A stretch of 5,434 nt of DNA from contig JAKQIK010000002.1 of the NCBI GenBank assembly GCA_029557395.1, forward strand, positions 1-5,434, given 5' to 3'. The translations under genes were made by a program, and so were the position numbers. The notes under the pieces were generated by a model that worked only from the letters and a program-made list of their open reading frames with translations, made no database searches and was not told where the DNA came from. Shown here piece after piece: positions 1 through 5,434 of the stretch (within the stretch, counting starts at the first letter, position 1; each line of letters starts with the position of its first letter). This DNA is from a bacterium (GTDB lineage Bacteria > Patescibacteriota > Saccharimonadia > Saccharimonadales > JACDBH01).

Positions 1-2
1 TT

Positions 3-1094
3 GCTATTGTCCACGACTGGCTGTACGGTGGTGGAGCCGAAAAAGTCGTCGAGGCCCTACACCAAATATATCCCGATGCCCCGATTTATACATCCTATTG
101 CACTGACGAGTGGCGTGATAAGCTAGGCAACAAGGTTATCACCGGCTATTTGCAACATACTCCCTTCAAGCAACTTCGCAAGTTTCTGCCTCTACTTAGG
201 CAATGGTGGTTTGCCCGTCTAGACTTGTCGGAATTTGATATTGTTATCTCGAGCTCAGGCAATGGCGAAGCAAAGTTTATCAATGTACCCAATGGTAAAC
301 ATATCTGTTATTGCCATACGCCAAACCATTTCTACTGGCGCCATTATGATGAATATCTGCAGAATCCTGGCTTTAAACCTGCCTGGCTTGCCCGCCTAGG
401 GCTCAAAGCCTTGATAAATCCTCTAAAAAAACGAGATTATCAAGCCGCCCAAAAAGTAGATTTTTTTATAGCCAACTCTACCCACATCCAAAACGATATC
501 AAGAAATTTTATCATCGTGATTCTGAAGTTATTTTCCCACCTGTAAATATTGACAGGTTTTCTAGTTTATCAAATATCAAATATCAAATATCAAACTCGC
601 GCAGTGGCTTTGTAACAATGGGGCGCCAAGTACCAATGAAAAAGACCGACCTGATCATCAAAGCTTGCAACGAGCTAAAATTACCCTTGACGGTTATCGG
701 ACGAGGCCCCGAACACAATAGTTTAGTCAATATAGCTGGCCCGACCATCACTTTCAAAACCGACATTTCCGATGAACAAATGCCGGCCGAACTAGCAAGT
801 GCCAAGGCATTTGTCTTTGCTAGCTTTGAAGATTTTGGTATTGCACCTATCGAGGCCATGGCCTGTGGTACACCTGTAATAGCCTACAAATCCGGTGGCG
901 CACTAGATTATATCATCCCAGGCAAAACTGGCGAATTTTTCACCGAGCAAACAGTTGACTCGCTCATGTCAGCCCTAAAATCCTTCAATAATGATGATTA
1001 CAACCACGATGAAATAGTAAAAAAAGCCAATCAATTTTCTACTGACAAATTCCAAGAGTTAACTAAAAGCACCATAGATAAGCATAAGCAATAG
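3..1094 (+). CDS. GT4-family glycosyltransferase, WbaZ-like (5' end just outside window)
   Basis: This is probably a retaining, nucleotide-sugar-dependent GT-B glycosyltransferase (GT4, WbaZ-like mannosyltransferase group) that builds surface polysaccharide or glycolipid at the cytoplasmic face of the membrane. The frame is open to the window edge and already reads AIVHDWLYGGGAEKVV, the usual N-terminal strand and Gly-rich loop, so only about 2-4 residues are missing. A TTG at 150 would delete this conserved part and is not the start. Visible residues number 363. Key motifs are GGGAEK (9-14), CHTP (104-107, typical of WbaZ-like enzymes), GR plus KK (207-208, 213-214; probable donor-phosphate contacts) and an intact EX7E motif (E276 to E284, bases 828-854). 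No membrane segment is evident. The gene ends in TAG followed in frame by TGA. A 7-bp tandem repeat lies in the linker near residues 189-198. Donor and acceptor sugars cannot be read from the sequence. Confidence 0.93.
   Translation, partial: AIVHDWLYGGGAEKVVEALHQIYPDAPIYTSYCTDEWRDKLGNKVITGYLQHTPFKQLRKFLPLLRQWWFARLDLSEFDIVISSSGNGEAKFINVPNGKHICYCHTPNHFYWRHYDEYLQNPGFKPAWLARLGLKALINPLKKRDYQAAQKVDFFIANSTHIQNDIKKFYHRDSEVIFPPVNIDRFSSLSNIKYQISNSRSGFVTMGRQVPMKKTDLIIKACNELKLPLTVIGRGPEHNSLVNIAGPTITFKTDISDEQMPAELASAKAFVFASFEDFGIAPIEAMACGTPVIAYKSGGALDYIIPGKTGEFFTEQTVDSLMSALKSFNNDDYNHDEIVKKANQFSTDKFQELTKSTIDKHKQ
568..595 (+). repeat. 4 x 7-bp tandem repeat (TATCAAA) inside glycosyltransferase gene
   Basis: Four perfect head-to-tail copies of TATCAAA occupy 568-574, 575-581, 582-588 and 589-595. 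They encode the low-complexity segment SNIKYQIS between the two Rossmann-like domains of the GT-B enzyme. Because seven is not a multiple of three, gain or loss of one unit would shift the frame and remove the catalytic C-terminal half, which includes the EX7E motif. The frame is open in this copy. Confidence 0.9.
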
Positions 1095-1152
1095 TGAGAT
1101 ATTAGGGTATTTTGTACAGTTTGTATGTGCAAAAACATACTTCAATGAAAGT
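1095..1152. other. Convergent intergenic spacer with weak inverted repeat
   Basis: The stop codons of the two convergent genes are 58 bp apart. The only structure seen is a perfect 6-bp inverted repeat, GTATGT (1123-1128) and ACATAC (1135-1140), around the 6-base loop GCAAAA. The stem has only two G:C pairs and is not followed by a T-run on either strand. It could serve as a weak terminator or RNA 3'-end structure, but it is not a convincing intrinsic terminator. Confidence 0.35.
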
Positions 1153-1671
1153 TTAATTGTTGATGCCTATACGCGATACACTACCCAGACCATATTGACC
1201 ATTTTGCTGTGCTCCACCGGCAGAATCGACATAAACATAAGGTGCCCTTGATGAATATGAACTAAGAGTAGTTTGAAGTTTCTCTAGTGTAATACCTTCT
1301 AGCTCATCAGTTTCCTCCATTAACCCAGTGGCGTTTTGAGATCGAGAACTTACTACCACACTGAGTCCCATTGAGGCTGCCTTAGTCACAGCGTGTTGAT
1401 ATAAAGCCCTCGAGACACCATCACTTGCTTCAGCTGAATAAATTGTTTCAACGTGGAGAATTGGCAGACCATTCTCATCGCTTAGCATTCTAAACACGCT
1501 TCTTGCAATTGGCTTACCTCTGCTATTTGTAGCTAGCAATATTTTACTATTAGGATCAGTGTAGCCCAGAAGGGCTGTGTTTACTGCGCCCCCTCTAAAA
1601 TTTTGGCATGATCCAACTGGCCTAGCACCAATTTCAAGAGTTACTTTGGGGTCGCTAGTATCAATTACTTT
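1153..1671 (-). other. C-terminal alpha/beta domain of the 1302-residue protein (about residues 1130-1302)
   Basis: This segment differs in composition from the acidic helical body: it is rich in Gly, Ser and Val and alternates predicted strands and helices. It begins after the coiled coil and a linker. Order of motifs: GSCQN (C1152), ALLGY (1163-1167), KILLA (1173-1177), GKPIARSVFRML (1182-1193), PILHVETIYS (1200-1209), DGVSRALYQHAV (1214-1225), GLSVVVSS (1232-1239), N1243, YVYVDSAGG (1275-1283). From 1200 to 1245 the order strand, Gly loop, helix, strand, Asn resembles motif A and the following strand of GNAT acyltransferases. The loop DGVSRAL replaces the usual R/QxxGxG/A, so acyl-CoA binding is uncertain. 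The N-terminal boundary is approximate. Confidence 0.5.
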
Positions 1672-4600
1672 TATAGATTGAATGGTACCGGTCTGTGAAG
1701 TATAGCTATCATAGGTAGCATTAAGCTGATCAATAATAAAGCCATTTTCCTTACTTAAGTTCTTGCTCAATCTTCGTATAACAGCTTCTATCTGTCTACC
1801 CTTTTCTAGGTCACCTATTCTACCACTTGCTATTTCTTCTGTAGAAATGTGTATTAGCCCGATCGCATCTTCGATCAACTGAAGATCTTTTAACTCTTTT
1901 TGTGTACTAGCAAGCTCATCTTCAAGCTCATCCAACTGATCAGCCACGAGACTTTTATCCTTTTGACTGCGCAAAATTTTGAGTTCTGCATGTATTTCAC
2001 CAACTCTCTGCCCTAGGTTTGAAATACTATCTGTTACCTCAGCTAGATATCCATTTTTGTTAGCCAAGTCCGAGAAGACCTCCGATGGAAAAACTTCTGG
2101 ATTATCACGCATGATCCTGGCTATATCCCTCTGTACTGTTTCTGATGCTAACCTATCTATCTCTGAATATTCATGACTAGTGTCTTGTCTCCATAGCCTG
2201 TAGGTACTCAGGTCAATACCTGATGGAATTAGTCCTAAGAGCTTCATACCCTCCAAGCCTTCTTCACTATCAGGTCCATATTTCCAATCAGCATAATTAC
2301 CATCAAGCAAACTTTTAAGCATTGGCATCATGACTTCCCTGTGCTCAGCTGAACTAGAATATTGCTGATAATAAACTGCAAAATTTACTACTGAACCCAT
2401 TGAATTTTCTAGGTTAAACAGCTGATCCTCAGTTGGTGTATCAAGGCCCAGACTATGAGCAAGCTGAATGGTCAAAGTATTTTCAATATCTCGCAGTGAT
2501 TCAGTACTAACCAGACTAGATAGGCTATCTGGGTCAAGCTGATGAAGTATTGTTATGCTATCAACCAAGCGCCTCTCTTGCTCCATATTTGGCTTAAATC
2601 TCTCATGAAAATTATGAACTAATTCCAAATTGCCGCTACGCCTGATAATATTTAAGTTTTCGTAGAATTCAGCAGCCTCACGCAATAATTGTTGCTTAGT
2701 ACTTTCTTTATCTGTCCTTGATATTCTACCCAGAGTTTCTTGCAGATATTTGCCGCCAACCCCCATGGCTTCATGTTCAGAAAGCGCCAACTCAATAATA
2801 CTCTCTTCATTGACAGCATCTATGTATTTGCTGATTTGATCCAAGTGTTCAATAGCAATAGCTGGGTTAGTGGTCATAAATGACCGGTACAAACTACTGA
2901 TTTGTCCTTCATCCAGATATTTAGCTAGTTTGTCACCAATATTGAGTATCTCTTCTGGATAATCATAGCCGTATTCATTGATAAACTCTGTGGTTAGCTC
3001 TTTGCCGGCGTAGTAAGTCCATGAACCACCATACCCGTCTATGCTGCTTAGAAGTGTTTTTATATGCTCTGGATTACTGGCTAGTTCGGTTATTTTGTTC
3101 CTTAATTCGTCTTCGTCATACAGATAGCCAACATCGCCTAGCAGTCTTATGAATTTTTCTGGGGACTTTTCAGAAACAGCAGATAATATGTCCAGGCAAT
3201 ATTCCCTGCCAAGCATTTCGGCAACACTTTTTAGCGACTCGCCGTCACTATAGTGACTATCCACTCCATCTATAAGTCGCTGTACAGCTATCTCAAGCCT
3301 GTTATTAACTTCTTCCTCGCTAAGTAATGCACTGAGTTGTTTATAGTCTCCTGCCTTGAGCTTAACTATCGTTGACAAGTCATCCTCTCTCTGAAGGAAT
3401 TTTATAAGTAGTTCTTTTTGCTGCTCCTCACTACCCATAAATGAAATATTCTTCTCTAATTCATGTAATAATATCCCTTCTTCAGAGTCGACTATCTTGA
3501 CTAGCGAATCTCTAGCTAAAGAATCTAAGTCCTCTTGAGATAAGATACCATTAAGCTCCTCGCTATCTAACCAAGGTATCAGGGTCAAAAATCCTCTAGG
3601 ATCTTCGGATGACAGTTCTAGCAGTAGTTTGTGTTTACTTGGCTGATCAATGTGCTCGTTGTTTATGAATAAATGCACAAGACTTCTTGGCCCAATATAA
3701 TTATCTACGCCCATCAAGCTTGCTGTCTCTTGAATTTTTTGTAGTTCCTTAGCAACAGCCTCTTCGCCTACAATATTTACTACATAAGGTCCATCAGCCT
3801 TAAGCGCCTCTACTGGATCTTTTGCAAATATCTCTTTTACGAGCACATCTTTGTCTTCTGGGCTCAATACCCTATTCCTCCAAAGTCCTCCTATTCCATC
3901 GGCTCCTTTGTGCCGTACTTTTTCGATCACAGACAGATACAGTATAGCTTTTTCGTTCTCCGTGAGTATTTTTGAGTCAGCATCCATATAGGTAGATAAA
4001 AAATCTTGACTTGGGTCTTCCATTATCAGTTTCATGACGTGGTGTTTGACAACCTCTTCTGGAAGCAAACCTTTGTCTATGAGATCTTGTGCATGGTGGG
4101 CGGGTAGGTAATATACGTTGTCCAGTATTTTATAGGCAAGCTCACTAGCCCGCTCCTGGCCGACTACGTCTATCACCTGATCACTGATCACCATGGCAAG
4201 CACACTGGGGTTTACTTTAGGTTTTTTATCACCGCTTTCCGCCATCATATCAAATGAATCTTTATATTCCACCGGTTTACTAACCTTGTGAAAAATATCC
4301 TCAACAAACTCGGCTTGTTTGTCTTTCTCTATAGTCGATAGCGCTATCTTTAGATATTCCGGTGAAGTAAATACATCAGGGTGACTCTCTGACAGACTTT
4401 TTATTGCCTCATGCATCTGCTTGGGCGAAGCCACATGTCGCAGTACTGCCTGTGAAGTTATAACAATACTAGGTTCCCTATTGACAGCCTGTACCAATGC
4501 TTGTTGAAAAAGCTCGGGTGATCTCGATGCCTTCTCTATCTGCTCTTGACTAAACAATTTCGCATCACTGAAGTGAAGTCCATATCGGCTATTATGACTA

Positions 4601-5061
4601 GTTTTTTGATCTATTCTTTCTAGAGTAGACTGAGCTAACACTGGACTGAATGATATGGCATCAAGAAATTTCTCTCGTCTTTCAGCTTGATCTGCCTCAC
4701 TAGTAATCTCCTTCATCTGTTGAACCATGTGCTCACGTTGACCACGTCGTACTGCCCTCAGATCCCTTACATAGGCATCGTAATCTTCTAGTAATTGTGA
4801 CTTAGTTCCGGTTCTGTCGTACTCATCACGCTCTGCTTTAATTATCAATCTAGCTTCTTCGGGTGACATCTCCGAGAGCTTTTTGATACGATCGAGCCTT
4901 GCAAGGTGAATATCATTATCATCATTTAACTCACGGTATAACCCAACTAGTTGATGTCTCTCCTCTAGCCTCTCCGGGCTCAATACTCCATCAGATGGTG
5001 GCACAGATAACGCCAGCTCTTCGGCATCTGGTATATGTCCTTCGGTCAACTCTGCACTCAT
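1153..5061 (-). CDS. Uncharacterised 1302-residue helical-repeat protein with coiled coil and C-terminal SCQ/GNAT-like domain
   Basis: I do not recognise a named family. No signal peptide or membrane segment is seen, so it is probably cytosolic. Residues about 30-130 are highly charged and helical. Residues about 130-1000 look like degenerate alpha-helical repeats, with a recurring turn of the form [D/N/S/E/H]P followed within a few residues by F or L, at 181, 196, 227, 349, 415, 487, 633, 663, 732, 843 and 987. Residues 1009-1067 are a likely coiled coil. Residues about 1130-1302 form a separate alpha/beta domain with GSCQN (1150-1154), GKPIAR (1182-1187), HVETIY (1203-1208) and YVYVDSAGG (1275-1283). 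There are only two cysteines, C622 and C1152. The ATG at 5061 is well supported: an AAGGA Shine-Dalgarno lies 8 bases upstream, an in-frame TAA lies eight codons upstream, and no other start codon lies between. A scaffold or effector-type role is possible but is only a guess. Confidence 0.93.
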   Translation of the reverse strand: MSAELTEGHIPDAEELALSVPPSDGVLSPERLEERHQLVGLYRELNDDNDIHLARLDRIKKLSEMSPEEARLIIKAERDEYDRTGTKSQLLEDYDAYVRDLRAVRRGQREHMVQQMKEITSEADQAERREKFLDAISFSPVLAQSTLERIDQKTSHNSRYGLHFSDAKLFSQEQIEKASRSPELFQQALVQAVNREPSIVITSQAVLRHVASPKQMHEAIKSLSESHPDVFTSPEYLKIALSTIEKDKQAEFVEDIFHKVSKPVEYKDSFDMMAESGDKKPKVNPSVLAMVISDQVIDVVGQERASELAYKILDNVYYLPAHHAQDLIDKGLLPEEVVKHHVMKLIMEDPSQDFLSTYMDADSKILTENEKAILYLSVIEKVRHKGADGIGGLWRNRVLSPEDKDVLVKEIFAKDPVEALKADGPYVVNIVGEEAVAKELQKIQETASLMGVDNYIGPRSLVHLFINNEHIDQPSKHKLLLELSSEDPRGFLTLIPWLDSEELNGILSQEDLDSLARDSLVKIVDSEEGILLHELEKNISFMGSEEQQKELLIKFLQREDDLSTIVKLKAGDYKQLSALLSEEEVNNRLEIAVQRLIDGVDSHYSDGESLKSVAEMLGREYCLDILSAVSEKSPEKFIRLLGDVGYLYDEDELRNKITELASNPEHIKTLLSSIDGYGGSWTYYAGKELTTEFINEYGYDYPEEILNIGDKLAKYLDEGQISSLYRSFMTTNPAIAIEHLDQISKYIDAVNEESIIELALSEHEAMGVGGKYLQETLGRISRTDKESTKQQLLREAAEFYENLNIIRRSGNLELVHNFHERFKPNMEQERRLVDSITILHQLDPDSLSSLVSTESLRDIENTLTIQLAHSLGLDTPTEDQLFNLENSMGSVVNFAVYYQQYSSSAEHREVMMPMLKSLLDGNYADWKYGPDSEEGLEGMKLLGLIPSGIDLSTYRLWRQDTSHEYSEIDRLASETVQRDIARIMRDNPEVFPSEVFSDLANKNGYLAEVTDSISNLGQRVGEIHAELKILRSQKDKSLVADQLDELEDELASTQKELKDLQLIEDAIGLIHISTEEIASGRIGDLEKGRQIEAVIRRLSKNLSKENGFIIDQLNATYDSYTSQTGTIQSIKVIDTSDPKVTLEIGARPVGSCQNFRGGAVNTALLGYTDPNSKILLATNSRGKPIARSVFRMLSDENGLPILHVETIYSAEASDGVSRALYQHAVTKAASMGLSVVVSSRSQNATGLMEETDELEGITLEKLQTTLSSYSSRAPYVYVDSAGGAQQNGQYGLGSVSRIGINN
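1861..2037 (-). other. Predicted coiled coil in the 1302-residue protein (residues about 1009-1067)
   Basis: The translated segment from VTDSISNLGQRVGEIHAEL through LDELEDELASTQKELKDLQ has hydrophobic residues at heptad-like spacing and is otherwise rich in Glu, Asp, Lys and Gln. It has no Pro and almost no Gly. It sits between the helical-repeat body and the C-terminal domain and could mediate dimerisation or act as a spacer arm. Confidence 0.6.
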
Positions 5062-5062
5062 T

Positions 5063-5075
5063 AGGATTATCCTTT
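5063..5075 (-). promoter_or_regulatory. Shine-Dalgarno of the 1302-residue gene, inside an 11-bp palindrome
   Basis: On the - strand AAGGA (bases 5074-5070) lies 8 bases before the ATG, good spacing for ribosome binding, and it fixes the start. The same bases lie in AGGAT-T-ATCCT (5063-5073, + strand), a perfect 5-bp inverted repeat about one central base. As RNA it could form only a very short stem. As DNA it could be a small operator, but this is not established. Confidence 0.6.
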
Positions 5076-5097
5076 GTGACGATTATGGTTAATTGTA

Positions 5098-5106
5098 ATT
5101 ATAGCA
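5098..5106 (-). promoter_or_regulatory. Probable extended -10 promoter of the 1302-residue gene
   Basis: On the - strand the sequence reads TGCTATAAT: a perfect -10 hexamer (5103-5098) with the TGn extension that can replace a good -35. Transcription would start near 5091 and leave a leader of about 30 nt containing the Shine-Dalgarno. No good -35 is found at 16-18 bp; TTGAGG (5130-5125) is 21 bp away, which is too far. An alternative upstream - strand promoter is TTGTCA (5166-5161), an 18-bp gap, then TATCCT (5143-5138). Confidence 0.45.
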
Positions 5107-5159
5107 TTATCATAAAGCACTATTCCTCAATACGTTTAGGATAATTTTAACTGCATTGC

Positions 5160-5189
5160 TTGACAAAAGCATAAGCTTTGTGATATAAT
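5160..5189 (+). promoter_or_regulatory. Perfect-consensus sigma70-type promoter facing the 3' end of the HIT gene
   Basis: TTGACA (5160-5165) and TATAAT (5184-5189) both match the consensus at every base and are 18 bp apart. TGA at 5181-5183 supplies the extended -10 TGn. The spacer contains a small inverted repeat, AAAGC (5166-5170) and GCTTT (5175-5179), around ATAA, which could be an operator. Transcription would start near 5196 and run antisense into the HIT gene. No + strand reading frame longer than about 26 codons follows, so the product, if made, is probably an untranslated antisense or small RNA. Confidence 0.5.
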
Positions 5190-5251
5190 GAGAATATATA
5201 TTTGATTAGGTGTTATCTAGCCAGCTCGACCAAAATCATCAGCTAGCCGAA

Positions 5252-5434
5252 CTATATCCTCATATCTTTTCTATTGTCTTTGTACACTAAAAAGTGCATG
5301 TGGTAGTGATCCTTGATGGATTGTTTGTTGTTATAATTTACCAGACGGCAGTCATAGGTATCGCCTAATTCGTCTATAATAATATCAAGCTCTCTTAGCT
5401 CCTCAGCATTCAGATCTGACCTAGGAACTACACG
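5252..5434 (-). CDS. HIT (histidine triad) family protein, C-terminal 60 residues
   Basis: The - strand frame is open from the window edge to a TAG at 5252-5254 and gives 60 residues beginning RVVPRSDLNAEELRELD. Near the end it reads HYHMHFLV (bases 5308-5285), which fits the HIT motif H-phi-H-phi-H-phi-phi; the middle His is the nucleophile in HIT nucleotide hydrolases and transferases. The preceding ELxxLxxIIDEL helix, then YDCRLVNYNN and QSIKDH, matches the helix-strand-loop order before the HIT motif in this superfamily. HIT proteins are usually about 110-150 residues, so roughly half is missing at the right edge. Its substrate, probably a purine nucleotide or dinucleotide, cannot be told. 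The next gene on the same strand starts 190 bp downstream behind its own likely promoter. Confidence 0.75.
   Translation of the reverse strand, partial: RVVPRSDLNAEELRELDIIIDELGDTYDCRLVNYNNKQSIKDHYHMHFLVYKDNRKDMRI

Noticed and set aside
150..152. TTG as start codon of the glycosyltransferase
   Set aside because: The same frame upstream encodes the conserved N-terminal strand and GGGAEK loop, so the true start is just left of the window.
584..859. 91-codon open frame on the - strand inside the glycosyltransferase gene
   Set aside because: It lies antisense to the conserved catalytic domain of the glycosyltransferase, has no recognisable motif, and is best explained as a shadow of the coding strand.
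1123..1140. Intrinsic terminator between the convergent genes
   Set aside because: The 6-bp stem is AT-rich and no T-run follows on either strand.
1979..2176. 65-codon open frame on the + strand inside the 1302-residue gene
   Set aside because: It lies wholly antisense to the long gene and has a Ser-rich, feature-poor translation with no supporting motif.
4899..5144. 81-codon open frame on the + strand across the start of the 1302-residue gene
   Set aside because: Most of it is antisense to the well-supported N-terminus and the rest reads through the AT-rich promoter region. The product has no recognisable features.
5217..5246. Hairpin terminator after the HIT gene (CTAGC paired with GCTAG)
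   Set aside because: It has only five base pairs around a 20-base loop, with no T-run on the - strand after it. The region is better described as scrambled CTAGCC/CAGCT direct repeats.
5210..5290. GTG-started 26-codon frame behind the + strand promoter
   Set aside because: There is no properly spaced Shine-Dalgarno, it overlaps the HIT gene antisense, and the peptide has no features.

Overview
The window holds three protein genes and one short regulatory region. The gene content looks like a Patescibacteria (CPR) genome, possibly Saccharibacteria. This rests on the moderate-to-low G+C, on a WbaZ-like glycosyltransferase close to a very large soluble helical-repeat protein, and on the look of the HIT-type C-terminus. 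No ribosomal marker is present, so the assignment is inference. TAG and TAA end the genes and nothing requires recoding of TGA.

Layout. (1) Positions 3-1094, + strand: a GT4-family glycosyltransferase that lacks only its first few residues at the left edge. It has an intact EX7E motif and a 4 x 7-bp tandem repeat in the interdomain segment. (2) Positions 1095-1152: a 58-bp spacer between convergent genes, with a weak inverted repeat. (3) Positions 1153-5061, - strand: a 1302-residue protein that I cannot assign to a named family. It is a cytosolic-looking, acidic, mostly helical protein with degenerate helical repeats, a coiled coil near residues 1009-1067 and a separate alpha/beta C-terminal domain (about 1130-1302). 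That domain carries a GSCQN motif and a stretch resembling a GNAT acyltransferase core. (4) Positions 5062-5251: an AT-rich intergenic region with an extended -10 promoter for the big gene and, facing the other way, a perfect-consensus promoter with no + strand gene downstream. (5) Positions 5252-5434, - strand: the last 60 residues of a HIT (histidine triad) protein running off the right edge.

How the parts fit. The glycosyltransferase probably belongs to a surface polysaccharide or glycolipid pathway extending left of the window. The HIT protein and the giant protein lie in tandem on the - strand, but 190 bp and a probable promoter separate them, so they need not be one operon. The + strand promoter at 5160-5189 would make RNA antisense to the 3' end of the HIT gene. 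The most novel element is the 1302-residue protein, above all its C-terminal domain.
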